From the NCBI RefSeq assembly GCF_030247195.1, contig NC_080672.1:15252001-15316000 (forward strand): a DNA stretch of 64,000 nucleotides, in the 5' to 3' direction. The notes beneath the pieces are model-generated. The model saw only the letters and a list, made by a program, of their open reading frames with translations, was not told the DNA's origin and made no database searches. Positions within the stretch are counted from its first letter, which is position 1. Each line of letters opens with the position of its first letter. A program made the translations under genes and the position numbers. Shown here in pieces: positions 11,076 to 22,746 of this stretch. Source of the DNA: Topomyia yanbarensis (Eukaryota > Arthropoda > Insecta > Diptera > Culicidae).

Positions 11076-12957
11076 TAGCCAATTCCTCTACTCTGTGTTT
11101 GAGTAGCTCACATGACAGTTGATCATTGCCAGCGGTTCAACCGTCCTATTTTTCATGAATCTTAGGTAGATCCGGAATCTGTCGTCGACTGCGCGCATCT
11201 CCAAGCTGATTCTTGCAATACTCTTGTCGTCTACTGCTTCGCTATTTAGGTGTTCGTCATAATATACTTATCAATCGTGAGAATTTCTGCACATTATTTA
11301 TAAGGTGTACAGACTATCCTGTGCGATAACCGGTTTATACAATGCCCCCGGCCTATCAGGATGTTTATGTCACCGATGACGAGCTTAACATTCCGCCATA
11401 GGCAGCTATCATGGACATGCTCCAGCTGCTCATAAAATGCATCTTTCTCGGTTTCATGAGGTCAGAGCACATTGATAATGTTCTAGTCGAAGAAATGGCC
11501 TTTGATCCACACTACACACATATTTTCGCTGATCGCATGCCACTTGATCACGTGTTGGCGCATTTTGCTCAGCTCTTGTGCCGTCGCTCGATCCCCGCAT
11601 TTCCACACCTTCTGCCCCGTCTAGCAAAGCTCCTCCAATGCTACGGTTTCGAAGTTGCGAATTTTCAGCTCATCCTTTTCTGCTTGATTGTTGGTAAAGT
11701 GGTGTTTTGGGCCACTCTTTGAACTTGGCCTAACCTGTCTCGTAATCCACCACCCAACATAACTGACACCTGCAACAGGTATTTAGTTCTGCCTAAGGTA
11801 GAGTTATAGCGCCCATGCCCGCTCACACCATCCCATTTCGCTATTACTGCAGAACACGGTAGCACCCAGATGATCGCGGCCTACAGATTAAATGTCATCA
11901 ATAGACCCGCCAACATTTTTGAAAAATCTAAGATTTTCGTCAAAACCCCCTCCAAACCAAATTTCTGGCTACGCCACTGAACCGATTTGACTTTAATTGT
12001 GGAATATGCCCGGAATTCCGGACTTCCGGAATCATCGATAGTGGACAATATATTCAAAGAATGTTTGATTGGCAATCAGTGATCTAGATCCGCGATTAGA
12101 AGTAATTTGGCGACCATTTCAATAGTTTTTAGCCTCTGAGGTATTACGATTGTACCGATTTATATGGGAAATTCCAGTGTATCCTTACTAACACCCCTGT
12201 AACTCCGGAAGCAAGAGTCAGAACCGAATGAAATTCAGCAGCAGTCAATGGCATTACTGTATCTTTCATTTGAAATTAAGTTCGTAAAAATCGGTAAAGA
12301 ATTCGTTGTGGAATGGGTGTGATATTAGCTTAGGAACTTGGCGGGTTCCCCGGGGGCGTCATGAACCGTCATAGGTGGCCAATGTGGTCAAAGCTGCTTT
12401 GATTGATCATTAGTGATCCAGACCCGCAAACTAGAGTAATGTTACATCAATTTTAATATGTTTTACAACATTTTAACATCATGGTGGTACCAGTTTATAT
12501 GGGAATTTGCTGTGTGACCGCACTCTTCAACCCGTAACTCCGGAACCGGAAGTCGGATCAACTAAAAATTCAATAGCAGCTTATGGGAGCGTTATACCTT
12601 TCAGATGAAACTAAGTTTGCGAAAATCGGCTCAGCAATCTCTGAGAAAATTGTGTGAGTTTAAATGACACACACACACACATACACACACAGACATTTGC
12701 CGATCTCGACGAACTGAATCGAATGGTGTATGTCACTCGGCCCTCCGGCCTCGGTTAAAAAGTCGATTTTTACAGTGATTGCATAGCCTTTCTTTTATGA
12801 GAAAGGCAAAACGACACAACTTCTTGCATCATTTTGATCAGTTCATACAATTGCTTGTGCATTCATGTATAAAGGGCGAACACGAAATTATTGCGACACC
12901 GAAAATGTCATGCCAATTTTCTTATAATGTTTAAAATCAAACCAAAATTTTAGGGTA

Positions 12958-13187
<230 letters not shown>

Positions 13188-13273
13188 CTTCAAAAATCAA
13201 AAGAAAAGTTAATCGATGGAGCCTTGAGTGTAAAATTGAACGCATTTTCGCTTGATGCCCTCCATCAAAGTTT

Positions 13274-14232
13274 TTACAGTGTCATCCGGTACCAGTTTCT
13301 CAGTTTATTTTTCCATTTTCTTAACATGTCCTTCTCGTCTTTGACTGCCTTCTTGCTCTTCTGAAGTTCCCGCTTCATCATTGCCCAGTACTGCTCCACC
13401 GGGCGCAGATCTGGACAGTTTGGCGGATTCATGTCCTTTGAAATAAAATGGACAGAATTGGCCTCATACCACTCCAGGACACTTTTAGAATGGTGGCATG
13501 CTGCCAAATCTGGGCAAAATAGCGGAGCTTCGTCGTGCTGCTGCAAGAACGGCAAAAGGCGCTTCTCGAGGCACTCAGATTTTTAGATCTCGCCATTTAC
13601 TGTGCTCTTTGTCACGAAAGGCTCACTCCTCAGTCCGCAAGAGCAGATGGCCTGCCAAATGAGATACTTGGAGGCGAACTTCGACATTTTCTTTTTCTTA
13701 AATTTGCCGTCCACATAGAACTTGCTCTTGCCGGTGAAAAACTCCAACCCCGGAATTTGCTTAAAATCGGCTTTTATATACGTTTCGTCGTCCATCACAC
13801 AGCAGCCATATTTTGTCAGTATCTTCTGGTAGAGCTTCCGCGCCCGAGTTGTAGCCATCGATTGTTGCCGCTCATCGCGGTTTGGGAAGTTCTGTACCTT
13901 GTATGAATGTAGTCCAGCTCTCTTCTTTGCATTCTGGACGTAGCTCTGCGACATGCCGATCTTTTTAGCCAAATCGCGGCTTGAGACGTTGGGATTTGCT
14001 TTAATCATCCGCTTCACCTCTTTCCCTCCGTCTTTTTGTTCACCGGTCCCGGTTTTCTTCCAGCTCCTTTGCCGTGGTCCAACGTCAACCGCTCCTGGAA
14101 CCGCTTCAACACTCTGGAGACGGTTGAGTGGTGAATGTTCAACATTTTTCCCAACTGCCGGTGCGACAGGTCAGGAAACTCCAGGTGTTTGGAAAGAATT
14201 TGTTCGCTCGACTAACGTTGGTTCACCTCCAT
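13274..14232 (-). pseudogene. DD37E mariner-family transposase pseudogene
   Basis: A cut-and-paste transposase. From an ATG at 14232-14230 the reading is MEVNQR then a stop at codon 7, then a helix-turn-helix region (LSHRQLGKMLNIHHSTVSRV) and a GRKPGP hinge. A one-base frameshift near 14026 leads into VKRMIKANPNVSSRDLAKKI (second helix-turn-helix). CCVMDDETYIKADFK carries the first catalytic Asp. KSTVNGEI is followed by an in-frame TAA at 13583-13585. The last part contains LFCPDLAACHHSKSVLEWYE and PDLRPVEQYWAMMKRELQ with the second Asp and the Glu 38 positions apart. It ends RNWYRMTL at 13274. Two stops and one frameshift make it a pseudogene. Its termini are intact, so it could still be mobilised in trans. 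Confidence 0.9.
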
Positions 14233-14385
14233 TTTCGTTGAATCGAAAAACACGACTTCGAGTTTGACAGCATGTGAACAATACACATCAATGAGAAAGT
14301 GTGCAAAATTTGGTTGATTTTTACCCAATGGTATAAAAGTTATGCCCTGTTGAATGTGTCGCAATAATTTCGTGTTCGCTTTTTA

Positions 14386-14870
14386 GCTATATCTGAAGCG
14401 TTTAGAAGAAACCGTAAGTATTTTTAGTGACAGGCCCCAGGGATTTAATCCCCAACTATTTAATTTCTTCTATTGTATCTTTTAGTTTTTAGACGTAACA
14501 TTAATGGACATGAAATTGCCTGGATATATGCAATATATACAAGTTTTCGAAATTAATTACAGCTCGTTGATTTCAAGAAAGTTATTCGAAACAGTAATCA
14601 ATGCTACATTTTACGGTATTTATTTTAGTATTCCGTATAATCAAATTTTAGGAAAGCTTCTTGAACGTTTAGCACCACCTTTTTTTTTCTAAATCAATAT
14701 ATTAATTCTATTTTTTTTTTTTTCAATAGAAGGATATTAGTGAATAAATTGCAATCATTCTGCAACCCTGTGCACGACGAACTTGATAAAGTATTACTTT
14801 AGAATTTAATTTTTCGTGGTTATTAAGTAATCTTTTCGGGCTATACATGTCACTATTTTATTTTCTTCTA
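14386..14870. other. AT-rich stretch without recognised features
   Basis: A 62-codon open frame at 14504-14692 (LPGYMQYIQVFEINYSSLIS) has no recognised homology, no splice context and ends in poly-T, so I do not call it a gene. Confidence 0.4.
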
Positions 14871-14892
14871 CGGTGGGAAGCGTGGACCTTTT

Positions 14893-16825
14893 TTCAAGCC
14901 GTGTGGTGTCCGGCGGGCTGAAATCTTTTTGCACTATTTCAACCAAGAATAGAACCTCTGGGAACTGCTCCCATGTCGTAAGAGGCAACTAACAACATGC
15001 TAGGAGTTCCTAGGCCGAGGTTTTGTTCCGTACCGAAGACTTAATCTGGGCGGACCTTAAGGTTTTCCATATTACCCTCTTTCCAGTCTGTATTTAGTGA
15101 ATCACTGACATATACCTTTTCTGATTCGCCTTTCTTGATTGTGTACCAACGTTTTAAGTTTCTTCTGGCGGTTGTATATTAGCCGTAAATGACGAAATCT
15201 AATTCTACACTAAGTAACAGAATATATTAATATACCGGCACTTCCACGCCAAGGTTTAACTTCCAAAGCTTTGGCTTAAAAACCGTTTTTAAAAAATGGA
15301 AACTTTCATGCAGGAAATTTATTGAATTGGCCTAAGATGGAGCTGTCGAATTTCACAAAAAGCTTTTTATGTTGCAAGTGATCTGTAGTTGTGTTAAATT
15401 AGGTATTTTTCTATTATATTTGGAACCGTCTACCGACAAATCTACATTTACGAATACCTCCAAAAGTGACTTCTTGAGGTCTCATGAAGGCCTGACACTA
15501 GCTTTATGATACTTTTGCTTTTCTAAACAGTAATAAAAATCTCAACATTCAAGAACTTCACTTTGTCAGAAAATGTAGGGCCATCGGAAGCTAAAACTTC
15601 GTAAAATCGCACTCCTGGTCCTTTTTTCAGTGCAGTACTCTACGTCACTCGTTCAAATTTGCACCGCTCTTATGGTAGTCGGTATTTGCTAGTATTACTG
15701 TTCTCCCATCCATTCTGGTAGTCAAACGGTGGGATAGCAAAATTCTTACAAGTTTCCTATCTCATGCCTCCACGCGATTCTAAGTCTATTGATGACATTT
15801 GGTCCTTAGACCGCAGAATGAGAGGGTGCGAACAGAATGAGAGGGTGCGAACAGATCTAGTCGAGAAAACATTGCCGTAAAAATGAATAGTTGATCGGAA
15901 ATTAGCCCCAATACGACTAATCTGACTAGTATCTATGAACACGGCTCAATACGCATTGAAAATTCGCCGCGTCTGTTTTTATGAACCTAATTTAAAGCTC
16001 CGTTATTGCTAACAAGCCCGTGCATCAGATTAACAATCCTTTATATTTCCCTTCAGTGTTCGGTATTATCGCTCGTATACTTGTATTCCACAAACAATCC
16101 GATATGGAAAATAAGAAATACTTTCCTTGATTTATAACATCTCGCGCTATTTTTGCCAGTATAATATGCTGTCACTTGGTAGTTTTCAAGCCAATAAATA
16201 TATCGTAGAGAAGAAGTAGCGAGTTCTGTCCAAATACTGTTGCAATAAATAGTGATCCGGCCCAATTACGCAGATAAGATTAGCTTTTCCAGGCAATACT
16301 CCCACGATCGGCTGTGTGGAGTTCAAATTGTTTTTGTTTAGGGAACATAGTATACTCTCGGTAGCCGGCTGCCCAGAGTTTAAAAATAACCAAAAACTAA
16401 ACAAGATCATCTCTTCTTCGAGTGATCGTGCACTCGAAGACTAACTAAACAACTACCTAATAAAATATGCTTTACAGGTCGCATCGTTTGCTTGGAGCGA
16501 ATCCTAGACCTGATACCCTTCCAAACCACCAACTCCGCGACACCTATGGAAGAGTCTGATGAATCGTCGTCCTTCCGTTAAGTAGGTGGAGCATCAACAC
16601 TTCCTGTCTACCTTATCCTTTATCCTTCCCCGTGAACGATGGAGATGGGGGCGGCCGGCAATGATGGCTATCATGCTGTTGAGGTTTTAATATGGGTCGG
16701 ATTGGTATGAATTCCTACTTACCACTTCCTAAGCAACTCTTATTAGATAATCAGCAGTCAAACATGATGAAGTCAGTGTGCAATCCGCCAAAATCATCGT
16801 CACAACGCAACGCAACGCAACGCAA
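14893..16825 (+). mobile_element. LINE-derived insertion with 22-bp target duplication and (CAACG)n tail
   Basis: A perfect 22-bp direct repeat flanks the segment (14871-14892 and 16826-16847), beginning CGGTGGGAAGCGTGG. The 3' end carries four ACGCA/CAACG units at about 16802-16825. No reverse transcriptase is visible. The last 350 bp contain CTTCCGTTAAGTAGGTGG, similar to CTTCTTAAGTAGGTATTC in another LINE 3' end near 62860, so this looks like a long 3' untranslated part of a LINE, perhaps with other repeats inside. The beginning contains CATGTCGTAAGAGGCAACTA, which I associate with mosquito repeats. The clade is not assigned. Confidence 0.6.
15814..15853 (+). repeat. 20-bp tandem duplication
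   Basis: AGAATGAGAGGGTGCGAAC occurs twice in direct succession, likely a local slippage duplication inside the LINE-derived segment. Confidence 0.85.
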
Positions 16826-17100
16826 CGGTGGGAAGCGTGGACCTTTTCTTGTTCCTTCAGGCCAGTTTTTCCATATACTCCGCGATACTTTACTGTAGAG
16901 CGTGATACATCAAATTGCTTGCACGCTTTTTTTGACAGAACATGATTCTAGTCGTTCGAATGAACTTTTGCATGGCAGCCTTCATGCATTTGTACCTACT
17001 GTTATTAGTTTTTGTCTATTGATTGGTGTAGGAACCACAAATTCTGTTGATTCAATACTGAGAAGCTGCAAATTTTCAATATGATGGATTCAATCAATCT

Positions 17101-17185
17101 TATACTGCCGTTATAATCATATTTGTCCCATGTTCTATGGGATTTCTTATATATATGAGACAATTATGCGTAGAACGGCAGTATA
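17101..17185. mobile_element. 85-bp hairpin MITE
   Basis: It starts TATACTGCCG and ends with the exact complement CGGCAGTATA. Inner arms TCATATTTGTCCCAT and (reverse complement) GCATAATTGTCTCAT continue the hairpin. Such short palindromes with a TA boundary are common in mosquito genomes. Non-coding. Confidence 0.6.
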
Positions 17186-18700
17186 CTGAATCCTCAAAAT
17201 GTTGATAACTCGTTATAATTCTGTTAGTTGCTATTACAAGTTTCTAGTTATATTAATGTGTCAGGGGTTCATTATGCGCAGATAGCTAGTTTCACTTGTT
17301 CCAATAATGGACCCCCAGAATTTCAATATAAATTTTAAATTATCTTAGTTTGTTAGATCTACGTCGCAAAAGATTGTGTTTGTGTTAGGTATTAACTAGT
17401 AAAACAATATCTTTTTCATGCGTAGTTTATTTACATCAGAGCCAAGTATTCTTTTTATAATAGTAAAACATTTACTTACAAACCCTGTGTCGTGCTGCAC
17501 TGGATTGAAATTGAGTGCAAATATCAATTTTGAAATGAATTATGGTGAAAAAAACACATTCTAATTTATGTCTAAGTCTTAAAGCTGTCATGTAACCAAC
17601 TGTATACGTTAAAACAGTTATTAATGAGGAATAATTGACAAAAAAGCATCGGTGGGTCCATTATACGCCAAGGGTCCATTATAGGCATACAAACCAATAT
17701 TGTTAGAAAACTGCTGATTGGTTTTTATGAATATATAATATACGGAATTGAAAAAAACTGCTTGTTTTCGTTTTCGGCCTTTGCCCCACTCTCTATTCAG
17801 CCTTAAAGAAATCAAAACATGGTTTGGCTTAGCATAAACACAAATGGTGTTTTAGTTTTTGGAGCTAGTATGAACTCGGCGCTAGCTAAGTCCTGAAACT
17901 AAGTTAGTGTCGGTGTAGCAACTGCTCGTTGCACCATACATCCAAATAAAATAATAGTCTGCACCTATATGTAAACATCTTTGCCGTGCGATCGCCCCTA
18001 TAGATCGGGCGCCGCTGGCGTTAGGAGATGATCGAGGGAGAAACGTCAAAAAGAATTGCAAGTCAGCGAGGAAAAGTTAGACTCTACTAAAGTTTATTTG
18101 CCATTTGAAATTCAGGATTAAATACTACAAGTACAGTGCAGTAGATTAATTATTCTAGTTAAAATCAAGTACAGTGCAGTAAATCTAAAATTATAGTTCT
18201 AAAAACAAGTGCAGTACGATAAATTGAAAAATTCTAATTAAAAGCAGTTAAATCCTACATCCTGATTAGTTTAGTCCTATATATTGTTCCTAACTAAATT
18301 AAATTAAGCCATAAAAATCCTTAGGTACTACATAGCTGCTATCCTTTCATCTACGGTATCGTAAAAACTAAATTAATCATACAACACACAATAAGAGGTA
18401 AAATATTCAGCATGAAAGCGTGGTGAAACTTAACCTAACCTACAAACCTTATTTTAGCATTACCACCACCAACTGAACTACTGTAAAAGACATAAAAGGG
18501 ACACTAAACGTAAGTTTCCTTAAATCTATTAACTAAAAATATGCAAACGTTATATCGAACCACTAACTAAAATATGTACCACCTACACTGAAAAATTATA
18601 TATCCCTCCGGCAGGTATTTTTTAACGCTGTCATATACTGTAAAATACATCGTTCAGAAAATCGGAAAACTGTCTCTTTTTCGTTGCAAACGCAACAGTC
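17186..18700. other. unassigned AT-rich region, possible retroelement fragment
   Basis: No coding signature is visible. Around 17900-18540 three near-repeats of AAGTACAGTGCAGTA/AAGTGCAGTACGATA occur (about 18130, 18168, 18209), separated by similar AT-rich spacers, and a run ACCTAACCTACAAACC lies at 18434-18449. This could be long terminal repeat or untranslated sequence of a retroelement placed upstream of the hammerhead motif, but no terminal repeat pair was found. Confidence 0.3.
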
Positions 18701-18734
18701 GGATTCTGATGAGACGAAGTCGAAACGTAAATCT
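18701..18734 (+). ncRNA. hammerhead ribozyme motif (Penelope-type, minimal stem III)
   Basis: All conserved core positions are present in order. GGATT (18701-18705) forms stem I with AATCT (18730-18734), four Watson-Crick pairs plus one G-U. CTGATGA (18706-18712) is the invariant core. GAC/GTC (18713-18715 and 18719-18721) form stem II with a GAA loop. GAAA (18722-18725) is followed by CGTA. A15.1 and C15.2 can pair with G16.2 and U16.1 only if stem III is closed between two molecules, because ACGU is self-complementary. Cleavage would fall after A18729 (a GUA site). Known biology: hammerheads with minimal palindromic stem III act as dimers and occur in Penelope-like retroelements. No Penelope reverse transcriptase is seen nearby, so the host element is inferred. 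Confidence 0.75.
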
Positions 18735-21700
18735 TATAACTAACTTAATCCTTATTAAGATGAGAATTGAATTAGAAAAATCCTTCTATTAACATGATTT
18801 TTCGTTGCGCTTCTTAATTTTGTTAATTCATTAAAGATTAATATTGAGATGAATCGTAATAGAAAATCACTTGACTTGTTGGCTATCTCATCACTTCACG
18901 AAAATCTGGAAATATTTCAACAAAAAAATGACACACGTGCAAATACGTATCGTAAATATATGACAACATAATAAAGTGGCACAGATGACCAGCTTAACTA
19001 TCCCATTTAAAAAAATACAGCTTTAATAAGACTTTATAACACCAAAAAGCAAGTGAGCGCTCATTGCCCGATATTATCTTCAAACAAAGTCAACCACAAG
19101 CAAACAACTCCATCAGGATACCTTGAGTAAACTATTGAAATCCTTGTCCAACAGAGCTGCATAGCTATAAAACCTCTCGCTCCGCCGACGCCTGTCAAAG
19201 CACGAAAAGTGCGAAAGTGTACCGAGAAGAGATTACAAAAGATAAACCCTTGGGGAAATAAATTTACAACTTTCGCCATAATCACCCTCTCCTGCACTGG
19301 TTCGAGTAGGTACTCGACCGACTCGTCATTATTCTGCCCCATCTCGTCATCGCAGTACAACATCGGAATCCCCTACGGAATAATCATCACTAACTGTTTC
19401 GGACTTTTCCTCCTCCGCCACCACCAGAAGCCAGAACCAAAAGGGGGCCAATCTTCAGGGGTGAGACAACAAAATCGAATCCTAGCTAGCTCGGACCGTT
19501 CGGTTGCGAATGTAGCCGAAAACCAAGTTTACCGAAGACCGACTAGAAGCGAGAATCTATAATTAAGTGAACGGAAGCGAAAGACGAGTCCGGGAAAACC
19601 CTCGAAAATAAACACATAATCTCTCGGTGATCCTCCGGAATCAAGCCAGGAGGATTTCCGAATTAAAACTTTTGATTAGTACCCCCAAGCGCTTGCTTCA
19701 GACAGAGTCCCTGGAGAACTTACTCGCAGGCCAAAATAAAAAAAAAACTACGTGACTACGTACGCTCATTCAAGTGGTTCGATGCGAATCCTCGTAATCT
19801 GGTCCTAATTAATCAGATAAAACCTCACAATAAAGTCGAGTGAGCTGATTTCGATTCGCCCTTTTTTTTTTCTTTTCGCAATCTGCGTCAATCCTTCTTG
19901 AAGCTTTCCACCTGCGAATATCGCAGCAAGCGAGCTGTGCTTTTCAGCATGGTGCACAAAATTCCGTTGCCATGGTAGAAGACTGGCCGTCGTCGTCGTA
20001 GACGTTGCAGTGAAAGCCAAACGCGGAAGTGGTTTACACTGGCGGCGATGATGACCATGACACCGCCATAGTTGTGCACGGTCGAATCATCCGCCGAATG
20101 GGTAGCGCGTAATCTAGTAGGATTAACCCGATACGATGGGAGCAGTTTTTTTGCTGTCACTACTGATACTGGTGGGAATTGGAGTGACGAACAACTGAGT
20201 TGCGATTATATTCCTGTGTTTTTTTTGTTCAATGCCGTCGTCATTGGTTGGGATTCATGACCCAGCTGAAACAGTTACCCATGGTTACTAATTCGGCGTT
20301 GTTTACCGGATAGTGGTTTATGGTGGAAAACAGAACAATGCACTGAATAGTACCGTTTGTATTCGTCTAGCTTAAAACGAACGAAATTGCTGATCGTGAA
20401 TAAAAGGTAAATGGGAAATCTGAAAGCACAGCTTTCAAACTTTACCTGCGAAACGTAAATTATTGTGTCCATTCTCATCCAAAACAATAGAACTATCGCA
20501 TAAGGAGCTCTAATTAAAGTTGAGTTGTCTGCTCACAAAATTTGTCAATTTTAAAATTGAATATACTCCGTAAGTTCGATTGTAATAAAACTCTTCAAAT
20601 GATAGTCGGTGAGAGCTCATGCCCAAATTTTTTCACGATTTAAAATGATTAAATAAAAATGATTCATCCCATCCATTAGTTCTGATAAAACATAATCGTA
20701 TTTATTAACTCTCTCCTCTCATAACTCAATAAATTGCACCAAAAACGGTTGAGTTTGTGAAAATCACCAAACCAAAAGTTCTTCCATTTACACTTCTACA
20801 GACATTTCCAATTTTCTACACATTATTAAAATCTGACATCTCTGTTTTTACTCACTCACTTATTGCTCATAAAACTACCAATGATTCTGAACCTGTAACA
20901 TAAAACCTAAACTGTTACTAAGCTTACATCGAATATATATTTCAACGAGAATCAGTACAATCAGAATGGAAAAGTAGGGTAACTTTTATTCTCCTACCAG
21001 CTGTGACAGCATCGTTGCTGCTAGTAGTAAACTGTAGGTACCTACATTTCGGCGAGTTTATCCCAGCACACTTTTATTTGACTTTCACTCACTCACGACA
21101 TCCCTATTTTGTCGAGTGGCGTGTTAACCCATCCTCCCCCCATCCATTTTTATCAACACACTACGCCTCCACCAACGATACTGTGTGATGAACTTCCAGA
21201 CTACTAACCATAATATTCTCAGCAAGCGGTGAAACACAGTTCTAATGGTTGTTTTTTCTTCATTGTCGTTGTTGTTGTTGCTGCCGTTGTCGTTGAGGTT
21301 GACGATGTCATCATTGCAGCACCGAAATCACCCAGTTGCGCGCAGTAGGCGATGGGAACCCACGTGAATTACGTGATGAGAGTTTAATGATTTTCTCAAT
21401 TTAGTTGCCCGTGCAATCGGTGGGTGCTGCAGTCAGCAGTATGCAGTGTCACGAAAGTTGCTCCAGACCGGCCAAAACATTGTCCTTATGGATGCCAAGG
21501 TACGTTTGAATCTTTAAATCCTCACTCAGTGTGTAGTGGTGGTATTCCCTGCACGAGTAGTTGCTTTTGGCTGGATGAAACGTGCAGCTGCTAAATTTCG
21601 ATAGTTACCGGAGTTGTTTTTTTTCGGTTGTTGTTATAAAGTGGTGCACATCAGGGTGATTAAATTGTTCAAGGTTAATGCTAGACGGGTGTAACTGGAT

Positions 21701-21997
21701 CGCCGAGGAGAAAGCAGCTGGATAATGGATACTTTCTAGGGAGTCATTCGTGCAGGGAATTAATGCTTTCACATTTGGTTTTATTTTATGTTGGGATTTC
21801 GGGATCTGACATTTTACGTTTATTTGAGGTGCTTCTTGACAGTTTAGTTACTTACCCTGTTGAGCTGATAATGTATGGAAAGAGTCGTTATTTGCTCAAA
21901 CTTCCTGAAACACGCACGAGAATAATAACCATTAGGTAGTTATCATGACGACTTTGCATTTGCTTTTTGTGTCGCCAACCTTTTCATTTTAAAATAT
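18735..21997. other. mixed region, possibly host intergenic or untranslated sequence
   Basis: No homologous coding sequence is recognised. Open frames at 19061-19562 and 19805-20260 occur on both strands and look like shadows. At 21444-21502 a short ATG-initiated segment (MQCHESCSRPAKTLSLW) runs into CCAAGGTACGT, which resembles a splice donor, with a GC-richer upstream leader (21260-21480); it might be a first exon, but this is speculative. The base composition is less AT-rich than the flanking transposons. Confidence 0.25.
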
Positions 21998-22746
21998 AAT
22001 GTACCTAGGGTTCGTCGCGGTTGCGGTATTTACCGCAACCGCGCGGTATTTACCGCACCCGCACCGCAAAAACTGCGGTGCGGTAAGACACTTTTTCTTG
22101 CGGATGCGGTGCGGGAAATGAACATTTACCGCGCGGTATTACCGCAACCGCACTAAAAAAAATAATTGATAAGTCTGCAGTCTGCATTAAAAAGTGAATT
22201 AAAGCTTTGACTTTTACCATTTACTTTACGACGAAACTTATTACCTTACAATAGGGAAACATAATGAACATTTGATTGCTCTAATTTCCATGGACTTGAC
22301 AATGATTGGAAAATAAATCCGAATATAATCTGTATTCGACCTATCGCTACTTGATTTTTAACATTTTGTTTATTCTAATATAATAAAAAATCTGTTATTA
22401 AGAAATAAAATCTATAAGCTGTGTCCAATATAATTTGGCATCAGTATTTTTACGACATATTTTGAACACTTTTAAAAATTTACAAGCGAACCTTTTCAAA
22501 TATATAAAATGCACAATACAATCATTGAAAAACAATTGAATTGCACTATCAAATCCAATTTAAAAATGCATCATTTCTCCCGATTCCTCTTGACAATCGT
22601 GGAATTATGAATCGTTTACGATGACATTTTTTCAACTGTGAATTTTGATTAAATTGGAGAACTTTTGATTAATTTGGAGAACTTAAAAGTTTTCCTATTG
22701 ATTGCTGCGGAAGAACGTTTTTGTATGTATAATGATGAAGTACATG

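Larger units (their letters stand above)
9090..11979. mobile_element. hAT-type non-autonomous element inside repeat copy A
   Basis: The terminal inverted repeats are CAGTGGCGTAGCC at 9090 and its complement GGCTACGCCACTG ending at 11979, followed inward by CCAAACC-rich sequence on both sides. The 8-bp target duplication AACCGATT lies at 9082-9089 and 11980-11987. Repeat copy B (near 44820) has the uninterrupted sequence, confirming insertion. CAGTGGCGTAGCC ends with an 8-bp duplication are typical of hAT elements. No hAT transposase is recognisable inside; the interior carries at least four further repeats (9360-10160, 9814-10084, 10356-10590, 10694-11075). A short open frame at 11411-11722 has no recognised homology. 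Confidence 0.8.
7754..12811 (+). repeat. long modular mosquito repeat, copy A (interrupted)
   Basis: The repeat starts with CCTGTTTTAATCCACC then GTGCCTTTCTCATTTC, and ends with ATGAGAAAGGCAAAA, so its ends are weak inverted repeats. The interior is a run of diverged 200-300 bp modules. Each carries a variant of CGTAACTCCGGAACCGGAAG, then ACCTTTCATTTGAAACTAAG, then AAATCGGTTCAGCCATC. Two blocks end in the CTCGGCCCTCCGGGCCTCGG segment (8682-8701; 12737-12755, a slightly shorter variant). Without the hAT-type insertion at 9090-11979 it measures about 2.16 kb, matching copy B (about 2.22 kb). It is non-coding; open frames here are shadows. Whether it is a MITE-like, satellite-derived or other repeat is not resolved. 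Confidence 0.7.

Noticed and set aside
13535..14267. Plus-strand frames across the mariner transposase
   Set aside because: They lie opposite the recognised transposase and have no motifs.
17641..17690. Doubled GGGTCCATTATA motif as an operator-like pair
   Set aside because: Only two copies in an AT-rich unassigned region, resembling fragments of the hairpin MITE family nearby (compare 17268-17320); no support for regulation.
19888..20160. 90-codon minus-strand frame with Arg-rich stretch as a gene
   Set aside because: Another minus-strand frame and a plus-strand frame overlap it; no recognised motif or exon signals.
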